A stretch of 64,000 bases of DNA, taken from assembly GCA_021200775.1 (NCBI GenBank), contig JAJQGB010000012.1, forward strand, positions 1-64,000, in the 5' to 3' direction. Position 1 is the first letter of the stretch, and each line of letters begins with the position of its first letter. Under the pieces are notes generated by a model that was given only the letters and a program-made list of their open reading frames with translations, had not been told where the DNA came from and did not search any database. Below, piece by piece: positions 18,154 through 27,437 of the stretch. A program made the translations under genes and the position numbers. The DNA is from Oscillospiraceae bacterium. GTDB taxonomy: Bacteria; Bacillota; Clostridia; Oscillospirales; Ruminococcaceae.

Positions 18154-18852
18154 TTACCCCACAAATTCTTCAACACATCTTCTGTATGCCTCGACAGGAT
18201 TCTCCGCCTGCGTAATCGGTCTTCCTACAACGATGTAATCCGAACCGACTTCTTTTGCATGTGCAGGAGTCATAACACGCTTCTGGTCGTCATTATTGCC
18301 ATCGGCAAATCTCACTCCCGGGGTGACGGTGAGGAAGTCACTTCCCAAAGCCTTGTGGATAAAGCCGGCTTCGTGGGGGGAGCAAACAACTCCGTCCAAG
18401 CCACTGTTACGGGCGTTTTCGGCATACGTGAGAACCGTCTCGGTCATAAGGCGGTTTATAAGAAGCTCCTCGTGAAGGGCTTTGTCGTCAGTGGAAGTGA
18501 GCTGGGTGACGGCGATGAGCTTCGGTCTTGTGCCATCGGGGCGTGTCAGTCCTTCAAGAGCCGCCTTCATCATGGCGCTCGTTCCAGCCGCATGGACGTT
18601 TACCATGTCGACGTCAAGCGAGCTCAGAACCTTCATCGCCGACTTAACCGTGTTCGGAATGTCGTGGAGCTTTAAGTCTAAGAATATCTTGTGCCCACGG
18701 GCTTTAATCTCACGGACAATGTCCGGTCCTTCGGCATAGAAGAGCTCCATGCCTATTTTTACGAAAGGCTTTTCGCCATCGAACTTGTCTAAAAATTCAA
18801 GCGTCTTCTCTTTTGACGGAAAATCACATGCAATTATAACGTCCTTTCCCAT
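18154..18852 (-). CDS. pyrF: Orotidine 5'-phosphate decarboxylase
   Basis: PyrF decarboxylates OMP to UMP. The 232-residue TIM-barrel protein carries [13 protein letters not shown] with the catalytic Lys/Asp array, and ends with the phosphate-binding [14 protein letters not shown]. The start overlaps the pyrD stop by one base (TGATG), so translation is probably coupled. Confidence 0.97.
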   Translation of the reverse strand: MGKDVIIACDFPSKEKTLEFLDKFDGEKPFVKIGMELFYAEGPDIVREIKARGHKIFLDLKLHDIPNTVKSAMKVLSSLDVDMVNVHAAGTSAMMKAALEGLTRPDGTRPKLIAVTQLTSTDDKALHEELLINRLMTETVLTYAENARNSGLDGVVCSPHEAGFIHKALGSDFLTVTPGVRFADGNNDDQKRVMTPAHAKEVGSDYIVVGRPITQAENPVEAYRRCVEEFVG

Positions 18853-19778
18853 CAGTGCGCACCTCCTATGATATCGGAAATGATTTCGATTCCGTACTTG
18901 TCCATAGCACGGGGCAGGTCTTCAATAATCTTCTTGCAGATGTACGGGTCGACAAGGTTCATAGCGCCCACCCCGACAGCCGTCGCACCGGCAAGCATCA
19001 TTTCGATGACGTTGTCAGCGCTCGAAACTCCGCCCATTCCGACAATCGGAATCTTCACGGCGTCGTAGCACTGATAAACCATCCTGAGGGCAATCGGGTA
19101 AGTAGCCGGTCCCGAGAAGCCGCCCATTTTGTTTGCGATAATCGGCTTTTTTGAGTTCAGATCAATTCTCATGCCAAAAAGGCAGTTTATAAGGCTGATT
19201 CCGTCGGCACCGCCGTCCTCGCAGGCTTTCGCAATCGGAGCGATTTCGGTGACGTTCGGGGTTAATTTCGCAATAATCGGCTTTTTCGTGATTTCACGGA
19301 CAGCTTTAATCGTCTCGTAGGAAGCCTTCGGATCTGTTCCGATGCTCATGCCGCCGCAGGCGATATTCGGGCAGCTGATGTTGACTTCAAACCAGCCAAT
19401 CATGTCCGAAACGTCCGACTTGTCGAGCTTTTCAATCGCCCTGACATAGTCGTCAAGGCAGAAGCCGCTGACGTTCGCCATAACTTTCTTGTGGAAGCAC
19501 TTTCTGAGCTTCGGGAGCTCCTCCGAGATGACTTTATCGACACCCGGGTTCTGAAGCCCGATTGAGTTGACGATTCCTGAAGTCGTCTCAGCGATTCTCG
19601 GAGTCGGGTTGCCGAATCTCGGCTCGATAGTCGTTCCCTTGAATGAAAAAGTGCCGAGCATGTTTATATCGTACAGCTCTGCGAACTCCCAGCCGTAGCC
19701 GAAGGTTCCGCTTGTCGGGATAACCGGGTTGTCAAGCTCGATTCCGCAGAGGGTCGTCTTAAGTCTTACGTCAGCCAT
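18852..19778 (-). CDS. pyrD: Dihydroorotate dehydrogenase, class 1B catalytic subunit
   Basis: PyrD oxidises dihydroorotate to orotate with FMN and works as a complex with PyrK, which passes electrons to NAD. The catalytic Cys is in [18 protein letters not shown] near the N-terminus and [10 protein letters not shown] in the flavin-phosphate region fit the family. I chose the ATG at 19778, seven bases after GGGAGG. It overlaps the pyrK stop by one base. An in-frame GTG lies one codon earlier. From the ATG the protein is 308 residues. Confidence 0.97.
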   Translation of the reverse strand: MADVRLKTTLCGIELDNPVIPTSGTFGYGWEFAELYDINMLGTFSFKGTTIEPRFGNPTPRIAETTSGIVNSIGLQNPGVDKVISEELPKLRKCFHKKVMANVSGFCLDDYVRAIEKLDKSDVSDMIGWFEVNISCPNIACGGMSIGTDPKASYETIKAVREITKKPIIAKLTPNVTEIAPIAKACEDGGADGISLINCLFGMRIDLNSKKPIIANKMGGFSGPATYPIALRMVYQCYDAVKIPIVGMGGVSSADNVIEMMLAGATAVGVGAMNLVDPYICKKIIEDLPRAMDKYGIEIISDIIGGAH

Positions 19779-20518
19779 CACATTTCCTCCCAGATAATTT
19801 CTTCGCTCGAAAGAACCGGTCCTTCACGGCAGATTCTCTTGAAACCGTTTTTCGTCTTGCAGGAGCAACCCATGCAGGCGCCGAATCCGCAACCCATTCT
19901 CTGCTCAAAGCTGTATTCGCCGGCTGTCTTCATAATCCCACTCATCGCTTTCAGCATACCCATAGGTCCGCAGGCGTAGAAGTAGGCGTACTCGACATTC
20001 GGAATAACGTCGGTGACAAGTCCCTTTTCGCCCTTCGAGCCGTCTTCGGTGACAACGATAACTTTTGCGCCAAGTGCCGAAAATTCTTCTTCATAGAAGA
20101 CTTCGTCAGAAGATTTGAAGCCCAGGACAACGGTCGGCTTCTTGCCTTCCGAAATCAGCTTCTTGCAGAGGTTATACATCGGCGGTGCGCCGACTCCTCC
20201 ACCCACGAGAAGCGGAGTCTCCCCGCTCAGCTCAGTGTTGAAGCCGTTGCCTAATCCGACAAGTATGTCAAGCTCGCTTCCGGCAGGAAGTGTAGACATA
20301 AATTCGGTTCCGTTCCCGACGGTCTTGTAGATGAGGGTCAACGTCTTCTCGCTGTAATCGCAGACGGAAATCGGGCGCCTCAGGTAGAAGCCCTCCAGCC
20401 TGATGTTGACAAACTGCCCGGGGTTCTTAATCTCCCCGGTGTCCCCGCCGAGAACAAGACGGTATGTCTTCTCAGCGATTTTTTCGTTTTCAAGGATTTT
20501 GAAGATGGTAGAGGTCAT
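19778..20518 (-). CDS. pyrK: Dihydroorotate dehydrogenase electron transfer subunit
   Basis: PyrK carries FAD and a [2Fe-2S] cluster and links PyrD to NAD+. The 246-residue protein has the FAD motif RRPISVCD near residue 48, the glycine loop LLVGGGVGAPP, and the C-terminal cluster motif GCGFGACMGCSC with a later Cys in KRICREGP. It lies directly upstream of pyrD. Start at 20518. Confidence 0.97.
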   Translation of the reverse strand: MTSTIFKILENEKIAEKTYRLVLGGDTGEIKNPGQFVNIRLEGFYLRRPISVCDYSEKTLTLIYKTVGNGTEFMSTLPAGSELDILVGLGNGFNTELSGETPLLVGGGVGAPPMYNLCKKLISEGKKPTVVLGFKSSDEVFYEEEFSALGAKVIVVTEDGSKGEKGLVTDVIPNVEYAYFYACGPMGMLKAMSGIMKTAGEYSFEQRMGCGFGACMGCSCKTKNGFKRICREGPVLSSEEIIWEEM

Positions 20519-20593
20519 GATGGTGTCCTTTCTGTTCTTGATTGCAGTTTCCCTTCTGGAAACTGCGCTATTTTCGGCGTTGCCGAAAATAGC

Positions 20594-20739
20594 ACCCCTC
20601 AGTCAACCACTTCGTGGTTGCCAGCTCCCCTTGACAGGGGAGCCATAGCTGCTCCTTTCGCAGGTTCTTACCCGAGGCTGTCTAAGCCTCCCCTGTCAAG
20701 GGGAGGGGGACCGCCGGCGAAGCCGGTGGTGGAGGGGTG
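20594..20739 (-). repeat. Interspersed palindromic repeat, copy 9 (reverse orientation)
   Basis: ACCCCTCAGTC..GGAGGGGT in the opposite orientation to copies 1-5, between pyrC and pyrK. GC-rich mini-hairpins extend it on the pyrC side. Confidence 0.85.
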
Positions 20740-20779
20740 CCATTTCGCCTGCGGCGAAATGGCGTCGGCGCAGACGGCG

Positions 20780-21994
20780 TTAGCCGTCGAAGCCAACAAA
20801 TTCGCACTTCCCAAACACGTTCATGCCCTCAAACGGCGTTGCCCGTCCCATTGTCTTAAACCCGTTCGGGTCGATGGTGTAGGGCGTTGCTATTTCAAAC
20901 ACCGCAAAGCCGGGATTTTCTTCGATTCCGAATCTCTTGCGGGGATTTATCGACATCAGCTCGACGAGCTTCTCTATTGTGATGATGCCGGGTTTCACGA
21001 GCTCCGTATAGAGAACCGGGAAGGCGGTTTCTAGTCCCACTATTCCCATAGCGCTCTTTTCAAGTCCACGGGATTTTTCTTCCCGGGAGTGCGGCGCATG
21101 GTCGGTCGCAATCATGTCGATGGTGCCGTCGAGGATGCCCTCAATCAGGGCTTCTTTGTCGGCTTTTGAACGAAGCGGCGGATTCATCTTAAATCTTCCG
21201 TCCTCCTGCAGGTCTTCGTCACAGAGGACAAGATAGTGCGGTCCCGTTTCGCATGAAACATCGACGCCACGCTTTTTTGCTTCACGGATGAGTGCGACAC
21301 TCTCTTTTGTTGATATGTGGCAGACGTGGTACTTAGCACCGGTTTCCTCGGCGAGCTTCAAATCACGCTCGATTTGCCTGTATTCGCTTTCGCTCGAAAT
21401 GCCCTTGTGGTTGTGGGAACGGCAGTAAGCTCCGTCGTGGATGCAGCCGCCGTTTAATAGAGAGTTGTCCTCGCAGTGGGCGGCGATTATCTTTCCTAAA
21501 GACTTTGCTTTAATCATTGCCGCACGCATCATGTCGTCACTTTGAACACCGTGCCCGTCATCGGAGAATGCGCAGACATAGGGACTCATCGAATCCATGT
21601 CAGAAAGCTCTTTCCCGAGCTCTCCCACGGTGATTGCGCCATAGGGAATCACCCGGACGGCGGCGTCCTTCTCAATAATATCAAGCTGAACCCGGAGGTT
21701 TTCGAGACTGTCCGGCACGGGATTTAAGTTAGGCATCGTAAAGACTTCTGTGTAGCCGCCGGCTTTCGCCGCAAGAGTGCCCGAGCGGATTGTTTCTTTA
21801 TATGAAAAGCCCGGCTCTCTGAAGTGCACATGCACGTCGCAAAGACCCGGGACAATTATATAGTTTTCAGGATAAGAGGGCGCAAAGCCGCAATCGGAAA
21901 GATACTCCTCGGCAAAAAGGCGCTCTTTCTCGCTCAGACCAACGGTCTGATGGTAGACAGACTTTATTCCAACTGCCCCTAAAGAAGCTCCCAT
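20780..21994 (-). CDS. pyrC: Dihydroorotase
   Basis: PyrC cyclises carbamoyl aspartate to dihydroorotate. The 404-residue amidohydrolase has the metal-binding DVHVHFREPGFSYKE near residue 53 and the late Asp motif ATDHAPHSREEK. The N-terminal beta-sandwich segment is short and atypical. The ATG at 21994 follows GGGGAGGAG. It is the first gene of the pyr operon, with a promoter at 22030-22058 and a leader of only about 30 bases, which leaves no room for a PyrR attenuator. Confidence 0.96.
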   Translation of the reverse strand: MGASLGAVGIKSVYHQTVGLSEKERLFAEEYLSDCGFAPSYPENYIIVPGLCDVHVHFREPGFSYKETIRSGTLAAKAGGYTEVFTMPNLNPVPDSLENLRVQLDIIEKDAAVRVIPYGAITVGELGKELSDMDSMSPYVCAFSDDGHGVQSDDMMRAAMIKAKSLGKIIAAHCEDNSLLNGGCIHDGAYCRSHNHKGISSESEYRQIERDLKLAEETGAKYHVCHISTKESVALIREAKKRGVDVSCETGPHYLVLCDEDLQEDGRFKMNPPLRSKADKEALIEGILDGTIDMIATDHAPHSREEKSRGLEKSAMGIVGLETAFPVLYTELVKPGIITIEKLVELMSINPRKRFGIEENPGFAVFEIATPYTIDPNGFKTMGRATPFEGMNVFGKCEFVGFDG

Positions 21995-22029
21995 AACGCC
22001 GACTCCTCCCCAATCCGAAAGTTATTTAT

Positions 22030-22058
22030 AGTATAGCAGATTGTTGGGGGAAAGTCAA
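22030..22058 (-). promoter_or_regulatory. pyr operon promoter
   Basis: On the minus strand TTGACT (22053-22058), 17 bases, and TATACT (22030-22035) lie about 36 bp before pyrC. It is the only strong promoter I saw between here and the argG promoter, so it may drive the pyr genes and perhaps the pur genes (inference). Confidence 0.7.
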
Positions 22059-22127
22059 GCCCCGAACAGCACTTGTCGGCTGCGGCGGATAAATCCGCCT
22101 TGCCGAGCGCCTCCCTTCGGTCGGCGC

Positions 22128-22240
22128 ACCTCTCAGTCAGCTTCGCTGACAGCTCCCCTTGACAGGGGAGCCAGTGGTGCTCCCAAAAAAGGCTCCCCTG
22201 AAAGGGGAGCTGGCTGCGCCGAAGGCGCAGACTGAGGGGT
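22128..22240. repeat. Interspersed palindromic repeat, copy 10 (symmetric type)
   Basis: ACCTCTCAGTC..GACTGAGGGGT with two GGGGAG hairpins, between the lipoprotein gene and the pyr promoter. Confidence 0.8.
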
Positions 22241-22254
22241 TCACGGCTTTCAGC

Positions 22255-22809
22255 TTAACCAATCGGGTCTATCGGGAGGACGAGCCTTGTCGTGGTGGAG
22301 GATGTCGACTCGGTCGCCGTGGTGGTGGTCGTTGTAGTCGTGGTAGTTGTTGTAGTTGTAGTTGTCGTGGGGAGGATTATCGGGGAGTTGACCCACGTCG
22401 TCGTGACGGCTGCCGTGGCGGTCTCGTTCTCGTCGAGAACCACCTCGTCCTCATCGTCAATGACGACTTCGTCCTCACTTGCAGTTGTAGTTGTCACGGT
22501 TGTAGCCTTTGTTGTGGCTTTGGTGGTAGTGGTAGCCTTGGTCGTGGTGGTCGCCGCCGTGGTCGAAGCTGTCGTTGTGACAGTTGTCTCAGCAGTTGTG
22601 GTTTCGGGAGCCGCAGTCACCGCCGGAGTGGTCGTCTCTTCCGAAACAGTCGTCACGGAAGTAGTGATTGCGGAAGTCTCCTCCGAGACGGTAGTCACCG
22701 CCGCCGTGGACTCCGAAGTCCCATAACCCTCCGCCGAGTCCTCAACCTGGCTCGCACACCCCGAGCACACCATCATCACCGCCAACAGGCAAATCAGTGT
22801 CTTTTTCAT
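22255..22809 (-). CDS. Thr-rich lipoprotein
   Basis: A 184-residue protein of unknown function. MKKTLICLLAVMMVCSGC is a lipoprotein signal peptide with the lipobox Cys at residue 18. The mature part is dominated by Thr with Ala, Ser and Val, including an unbroken run of about 17 Thr, and a central acidic stretch (DEDEVVLDENE). Such low-complexity Thr regions are typical of wall-spanning stalks and are often O-glycosylated (inference). AAAGGA precedes the start, 16 bases after the 52-residue gene. It is the third gene of a three-gene set with the secreted protein and the small protein. Confidence 0.8.
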   Translation of the reverse strand: MKKTLICLLAVMMVCSGCASQVEDSAEGYGTSESTAAVTTVSEETSAITTSVTTVSEETTTPAVTAAPETTTAETTVTTTASTTAATTTTKATTTTKATTKATTVTTTTASEDEVVIDDEDEVVLDENETATAAVTTTWVNSPIILPTTTTTTTTTTTTTTTTTATESTSSTTTRLVLPIDPIG

Positions 22810-22825
22810 CTGAGTCCTTTCGGGA

Positions 22826-22984
22826 TTATTTGTAGGTTCTCCACATCGTCAGCGTGTTATTGTCGTCCTCTGCGGCGGCTATATCGAGTTGGGTTTCATT
22901 ATTAGTAGATGTAACAACATCCATCCAGGCATCGCCATCGAAAAGAGTAATATCCATCTTGAATTTCTCGTATTTCTTATTCAT
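22826..22984 (-). CDS. 52-residue protein, LFDGD family, copy A
   Basis: This short ORF encodes 52 residues, beginning MNKKYEKFKMDITLFDGD and ending MWRTYK. A perfect GGAGGAGG site lies eight bases before the ATG. It is 18 bases after the large secreted protein gene and 16 before the lipoprotein gene, so it is probably co-transcribed. It is clearly related to the ORF at 36424-36582: same length, shared MDI-LFDGD-W, A-EDD and a final RT[YF]K. It is acidic, with no signal peptide or membrane segment. I do not recognise the family. A small regulatory protein or a peptide precursor are possibilities. Confidence 0.75.
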   Translation of the reverse strand: MNKKYEKFKMDITLFDGDAWMDVVTSTNNETQLDIAAAEDDNNTLTMWRTYK

Positions 22985-23002
22985 ATCAATATCCTCCTCC
23001 GA

Positions 23003-26000
23003 TTATCTCCAGTTGGTGCCGTAGGTTATCGACGCTTTGCTGTAGTAGTAGATTGCTTGGCAAAGCTTTTTCAGATTGTCTGTAATAGATTTATCTGTGC
23101 CACTGTAACCGGCTATATTGTTGACGTATGAGTAAACACTATAAGTGGTAAACTCCTCACCATCCTTGTAAACCCGGAAAGTACTGCTCATATCTTTTGC
23201 CGGAACCTTGAACTCAAAGTACTTCGAGTACCCTTCCAAATCAGAATCTACTAGCGTAAGTGTTTCTTCATTAACTGTGAAGGTACCGGAAGCAACATCT
23301 GACGTCAGATACATTCTGATGTAAATGCCTTCACTCAACGCAAGTGTCTTCTTGACGCCACTGGTAGCCGTGTCATCATAACCGGTAAGTGCTGCCCAAG
23401 TGTCGGATACAGGGTTTTCCCAAGCAGAGTCTAAAGTTTGTAGCGACGACTGCAAAGTACTCGTGTTTTCCGCATAAACTTCTGCGTAGTAAGCGTAATT
23501 CAGCACAGCCTCGCAAAGCGGCTTCTCAGCGTCCCACGTTCCGTCTGTGTTCTTTATTGCCTTTTCGCAATAAGTATATACCGAGTAATCAGTAGTCGAA
23601 ACATTAACCGTCTCGTCCGTATTCGTGAGGTAAGCCGTTATAGTAGAGTCAATCTGCGTCGGGTTGACATATACAATATATCTGTAGTACTCAACACCGT
23701 CAACCGTCTTTTTCTCCGAAGAAGCTTCGACAGTTATCGTCTCCCCGTCAATAGTCGCCTTCAAAACATAGTCATCCGGATTCGTCACGCCGTCCATGTT
23801 GAAGTAGTAAGTAACACCAATCTCGCCGTCGAGAGTAAGGGATCTGCCGTAGAAGGTGGGCGGCTGGTAAGTGATGCCAACGTGGGTGAGGGTGAGGTTA
23901 TCAAGATTTGTATTACTGTCCACGCCTTTAAACATTATGTATCCTGCATCCGATTTATCTTGGTCCACTGTTAATGTGAATGTGAAGTCGAAATCTCCTG
24001 AACCACTATATCCCAGGTCATTCACCGCATTCACCTGATTTGATTTAGCATTCCAGTCGTCCCCGAGCCATATTCTAAAGTTTGAATTACTAGTTCCTAC
24101 GATATGGACTGTAACGGTTCCTCCCACTGAAACGTCATATGGCAATATCAGCTCAAAGTTAGATGCGCTGGAGCTAATGCTCTCGCCTTCAGTCACTGTT
24201 ACATTATCACTGAATGTGCTCCGGACACTATCGGAACTCATCGCAATCGAATATCCGCAATCATCATTGCCACTGAATACGAACGTTGCAACAACATCTG
24301 CGTCCGTGTTGGGCATTGTGAAGGTTGTTGTGCCCGAAATTTCGGTGCCGTTTACGGTTATCGAGCTCAACTCGTAACCGGACTCGGCGGTTGCAGTCAA
24401 CGTGACTGTAGCACCCGACTTAGCAGTTGTAACGTCTGAAGTTATCGTGCCCTTGCCGCTAGCAGTCAGATTAACCGTGTGCGCCGCACTTGTGGTAGAT
24501 GTGGGCTCATAAACGATGCCGACGTGGGAAATTGTCATAGTAGGAAGAGTAACTCCGGAGCTTCCTTTGATTCTTATTGTCGATGTATCCGTTACTTCAG
24601 ATTTTACTGTAAATGCAATCCATGTATCAAAGGTGGAGCCCGATGAATAGTAATAAGTGGATATATCAGATGCCTGGTCGTAGCCTTCTTTGTCGGTATG
24701 AAGCCAAACTCGGAAGTCTGCACTCGTAGTTCCAGTAAGGTGAACCACAACAGTGCTACCAGCTTCTGGAGTATTTATAGGGACGTCAATGTAAGACGAC
24801 CACTGGTCACCATCGCCAGTATACGAACCATCCGCATTCTCATCAACATGGCTCAATTTGAATTTATCGCTTGAAATTTCTTCGCAAACACCGCCGTTAG
24901 TGCTGGAAGGAACAACAATGCTTACGGAATAGATATATGTTTGGGTGCTAGTGCTCAGGGTTGAATATATCTGAGCGAAATTATTTACTGAATAACCGGT
25001 ATTCTCAGCCGTTGCTACAAGGTCAGCAACGGAGAATGTAACGTAAGTCAAAGTTGAAGAATCTTTGAATATAGGCTGTGTGTTATTGCTCGCAACTTCT
25101 TTGTAACTACCATCAATGTTAAACTGCAAACCTACATTAGCTAGATATCGGGTACTTTCTGAAGTATATTCAACGTATATCAAAGCCTCGCTGGTAGTTG
25201 TAAGATAGCTTGAAATTGTGGCAGACTCTAACCATTTGCCATATCCCGTATTATTACTGCCACTACTGCCATTGGAACCATCAGTATCAGTTGCCACTAC
25301 TGTATATTTAATGCCGCTGACGGTGACTATGTCGCCGACCTTGACGGTTTCTACTGCCGCAGTTTCCTCTACAAACGTAGCACTTACGGTTACGTTGCCG
25401 GCAGGCATGGTGAATGTACCGTCACTTGCAACAGTGACAGCTGTGTTGTCGTCGCCATAGGTGACATTCCACTCAGATAGCTCGTAGCCATCAGCAGGAG
25501 AAGCAGTCAGGGTGACAGTATCGCCCTCAGCGGCTGATGTCTTGTCAACGGAGACTATGCCGTTATCTTGTGAATTAACAGTAACGTCGTACTCAGTAGT
25601 TACGATTTGAATGGAGGTGATTGTCATATTAGGAAGAGTACTGCTACCCGCAACGCCTTTGAACATGACGGCATTGGCGGAAGTTGCATTGGAGTCGCCG
25701 CCATTAACGGTCATTGTAATATAGAAAGTGAATCCATCTTCTCCTTCCTTATAGCCATCCAACTCAGATACACTACGCGCATCAGAAGCTCTGTCGCCTC
25801 CGCTAAGAAGCCACATTCTGAAAGGTCCATCGGTTGTTCCTGTAACTTTAAGAGTTATGCTCTCGCCATAGCTGACAGTCGTGCCCAGAGTAACACCAAT
25901 CTGTCCTCCGCTATTATTTCCTTTGCTATCTACAGCTGTATTATCTGAAGTAAACGATGTTCCACCTTCATTAAGTGAATAACTATTGTAATAGCCCTGA

Positions 26001-26146
26001 TACATGGAAGAACTGCTGATTATATTATTACCTTCGACGGTGCTTTCCGCCACCATCCCCACCGGCAGGACGGAAATTATCATCAGGGCGCTCAAAAGGG
26101 CGCACAGTAACCTTGTCGGGATTTTTTTCTTCAATATTTTTTGCAT
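23003..26146 (-). CDS. Large secreted modular protein with three repeated beta-rich modules
   Basis: This 1047-residue protein has a signal peptide (LLCALLSALMIISVLPVG). Three related modules of about 130 residues follow, at roughly 40-190, 430-560 and 640-770. Each contains an F-R-[MVI]-W-L line and ends in a TI-HVGI-Y-like strand, which resembles carbohydrate-binding modules. Between them are divergent InlB-type repeats (EGDTVTLTASPADGYELS, SGATVTLTATAESGYELS). The C-terminal 250 residues resemble a module seen in other Ruminococcus surface proteins (LTLDGEIGVTYYFNMDG). There is no sortase motif or catalytic domain that I can see. It is probably an extracellular binding protein. It leads an operon with the 52-residue protein and the lipoprotein. 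Confidence 0.85.
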   Translation of the reverse strand: MQKILKKKIPTRLLCALLSALMIISVLPVGMVAESTVEGNNIISSSSMYQGYYNSYSLNEGGTSFTSDNTAVDSKGNNSGGQIGVTLGTTVSYGESITLKVTGTTDGPFRMWLLSGGDRASDARSVSELDGYKEGEDGFTFYITMTVNGGDSNATSANAVMFKGVAGSSTLPNMTITSIQIVTTEYDVTVNSQDNGIVSVDKTSAAEGDTVTLTASPADGYELSEWNVTYGDDNTAVTVASDGTFTMPAGNVTVSATFVEETAAVETVKVGDIVTVSGIKYTVVATDTDGSNGSSGSNNTGYGKWLESATISSYLTTTSEALIYVEYTSESTRYLANVGLQFNIDGSYKEVASNNTQPIFKDSSTLTYVTFSVADLVATAENTGYSVNNFAQIYSTLSTSTQTYIYSVSIVVPSSTNGGVCEEISSDKFKLSHVDENADGSYTGDGDQWSSYIDVPINTPEAGSTVVVHLTGTTSADFRVWLHTDKEGYDQASDISTYYYSSGSTFDTWIAFTVKSEVTDTSTIRIKGSSGVTLPTMTISHVGIVYEPTSTTSAAHTVNLTASGKGTITSDVTTAKSGATVTLTATAESGYELSSITVNGTEISGTTTFTMPNTDADVVATFVFSGNDDCGYSIAMSSDSVRSTFSDNVTVTEGESISSSASNFELILPYDVSVGGTVTVHIVGTSNSNFRIWLGDDWNAKSNQVNAVNDLGYSGSGDFDFTFTLTVDQDKSDAGYIMFKGVDSNTNLDNLTLTHVGITYQPPTFYGRSLTLDGEIGVTYYFNMDGVTNPDDYVLKATIDGETITVEASSEKKTVDGVEYYRYIVYVNPTQIDSTITAYLTNTDETVNVSTTDYSVYTYCEKAIKNTDGTWDAEKPLCEAVLNYAYYAEVYAENTSTLQSSLQTLDSAWENPVSDTWAALTGYDDTATSGVKKTLALSEGIYIRMYLTSDVASGTFTVNEETLTLVDSDLEGYSKYFEFKVPAKDMSSTFRVYKDGEEFTTYSVYSYVNNIAGYSGTDKSITDNLKKLCQAIYYYSKASITYGTNWR

Positions 26147-26194
26147 TTATTCAGTACTCCTTCCGTAGTGCTTCAAAAAAATTCTATATAAAAC

Positions 26195-26224
26195 ATTCTA
26201 CCCCCCCGCTAATCACAATTACAA
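26195..26224 (-). promoter_or_regulatory. Possible promoter of the secreted-protein operon
   Basis: On the minus strand TTGTAA (26219-26224), 18 bases with seven G, and TAGAAT (26195-26200) lie about 50 bp before the start codon. The rest of the 364-bp gap 26147-26510 holds repeat copy 11 and a short AATTCC repeat cluster. Confidence 0.35.
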
Positions 26225-26312
26225 CACATATTACGCCCAAAACTACACATTTTCCGACTTCTTTTGTGAAAAGGGTCAAAAAAGCTTTGAAAAAGGTCAG
26301 GAACGATTGGAA

Positions 26313-26446
26313 ACCCCTCCGCCGGCTTCGCCGGCACCTCCCCTTTCAGGGGAGGCTATGACTACTTCTTCCAAAGCTTGTGAGAGAAAGCAAAAAGGCT
26401 CCCCTGAAAGGGGAGCTGGCAGCCACGAAGTGGCTGACTGAGGGGT
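26313..26446 (+). repeat. Interspersed palindromic repeat, copy 11
   Basis: ACCCCTCC..GAGGGGT element followed by GC-rich mini-hairpins, such as GGCGCCGAAGGCGCC at 26473-26487. Confidence 0.85.
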
Positions 26447-26491
26447 GTGCGAGCCCAAAGGGCGAGCACGTCGGCGCCGAAGGCGCCGACC

Positions 26492-26524
26492 AATTCCGAA
26501 TTCCTAATTCCTAATTCCGAATTA
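26492..26524. repeat. Short AATTCCG/AATTCCT repeat cluster
   Basis: About four heptamer units abut and include the stop codon of the degenerate AstE-like gene. The same kind of cluster covers the purL stop at 4783-4815. Confidence 0.6.
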
Positions 26525-27437
26525 TTTTGTACAACACTCCCTCCGCAAACACAAGCGGGCGGTTGTACCGGAAGAAGACAATGCCATCTGTCGGGGCGGT
26601 GATGCGCTCTACAACCGTGCCTTCGAGTGGGTCGAGGATTTCGCAGAGGAGGTCGCCTTTCTCGAATTTGTCGCCGGTTTCGGCGTAGGGATGATAGATG
26701 CCGGCTTTGGTCGAGTGGAGCTGGAGGAGTTCGCCCTCAGATATAATCTCGGTGAGACTGCCGCCGGGGATTTTCTGGGTCGTGATGCCGTTCTTATTGG
26801 CAAAACGGAGCACCGCCTCAATCGCAATTTTGGCGGACGGAAGGTCAATCTGATCTGTTGCGTTTGTATAGAGTGAAAACGCCTTCGTCTCCCAAATCTG
26901 CCAGTTGTAATTGAGAGTTGTGGTGTCATACGGGCGGGGAGTTCTTATAAAAGCATACGGAAGCCCGAAATCGAGCATGTAGTTGTGGTCTGTGAAGCCG
27001 GTTTCCATCATTTTTACATGCGACAGGAAGTCGCCCTGCTGATAGAAGCTGGCGAACTGGATGCCGAACTTGTAGCCCTGAATCTCCTCGAAAAGCCCGT
27101 CGGCAATTCTCTGCGTCGTTTCGCCCATGTCGTAGCCGGGGAACATGCGGTTGATGTCGGTGTTGTCCATCGTCCAGAACCGCTTGCCGATGTTCATTGA
27201 ATAGTAGTTGACGCACGGGATGATTAAAATCTCGTGATTCGGGGAGATTTTGCCCTCTTTTTCGAGACGCTTGAACTTCTGGACAAGCTGTGAGCAAACG
27301 TACATCTGCTGGACTTCGTTTCCACGCATTGAGCCGACGATGCAGAGGGTCTTCTCGCCGCTTCCGAATCTGTAGCCGATTATGTCCATAGGCTCTCTGT
27401 AGGGAGATGTTATCGAGTATATTGTCTCTTTACGCAT
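26511..27437 (-). CDS. AstE/aspartoacylase-family protein without the catalytic residues
   Basis: This 308-residue protein aligns along its whole length with its neighbour at 27430-28374, a metal-dependent deacylase-like protein. Where the neighbour has the zinc motif GTHGDE it has GSMRGNE (His to Arg near residue 38). Where the neighbour has DIHASN it has IQFASF (His to Phe). The likely catalytic Glu of VVEMG is also replaced. DINRMFPG and the C-terminal lipoyl-like beta domain remain. It is probably a pseudoenzyme, perhaps a partner subunit (inference). The ATG at 27437 follows GGGAGG and overlaps the neighbour's stop by eight bases, so the two are coupled. Confidence 0.8.
   Translation of the reverse strand: MRKETIYSITSPYREPMDIIGYRFGSGEKTLCIVGSMRGNEVQQMYVCSQLVQKFKRLEKEGKISPNHEILIIPCVNYYSMNIGKRFWTMDNTDINRMFPGYDMGETTQRIADGLFEEIQGYKFGIQFASFYQQGDFLSHVKMMETGFTDHNYMLDFGLPYAFIRTPRPYDTTTLNYNWQIWETKAFSLYTNATDQIDLPSAKIAIEAVLRFANKNGITTQKIPGGSLTEIISEGELLQLHSTKAGIYHPYAETGDKFEKGDLLCEILDPLEGTVVERITAPTDGIVFFRYNRPLVFAEGVLYKIIRN

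Noticed and set aside
21995-22250. A PyrR attenuator or other RNA switch before pyrC
   Set aside because: The promoter lies about 36 bp from the start codon, which leaves no room for a leader structure. Only repeat copy 10 lies further upstream.
22292-22726. Val-rich frame on the plus strand
   Set aside because: It is the antisense of the poly-Thr lipoprotein gene, with no ribosome site.
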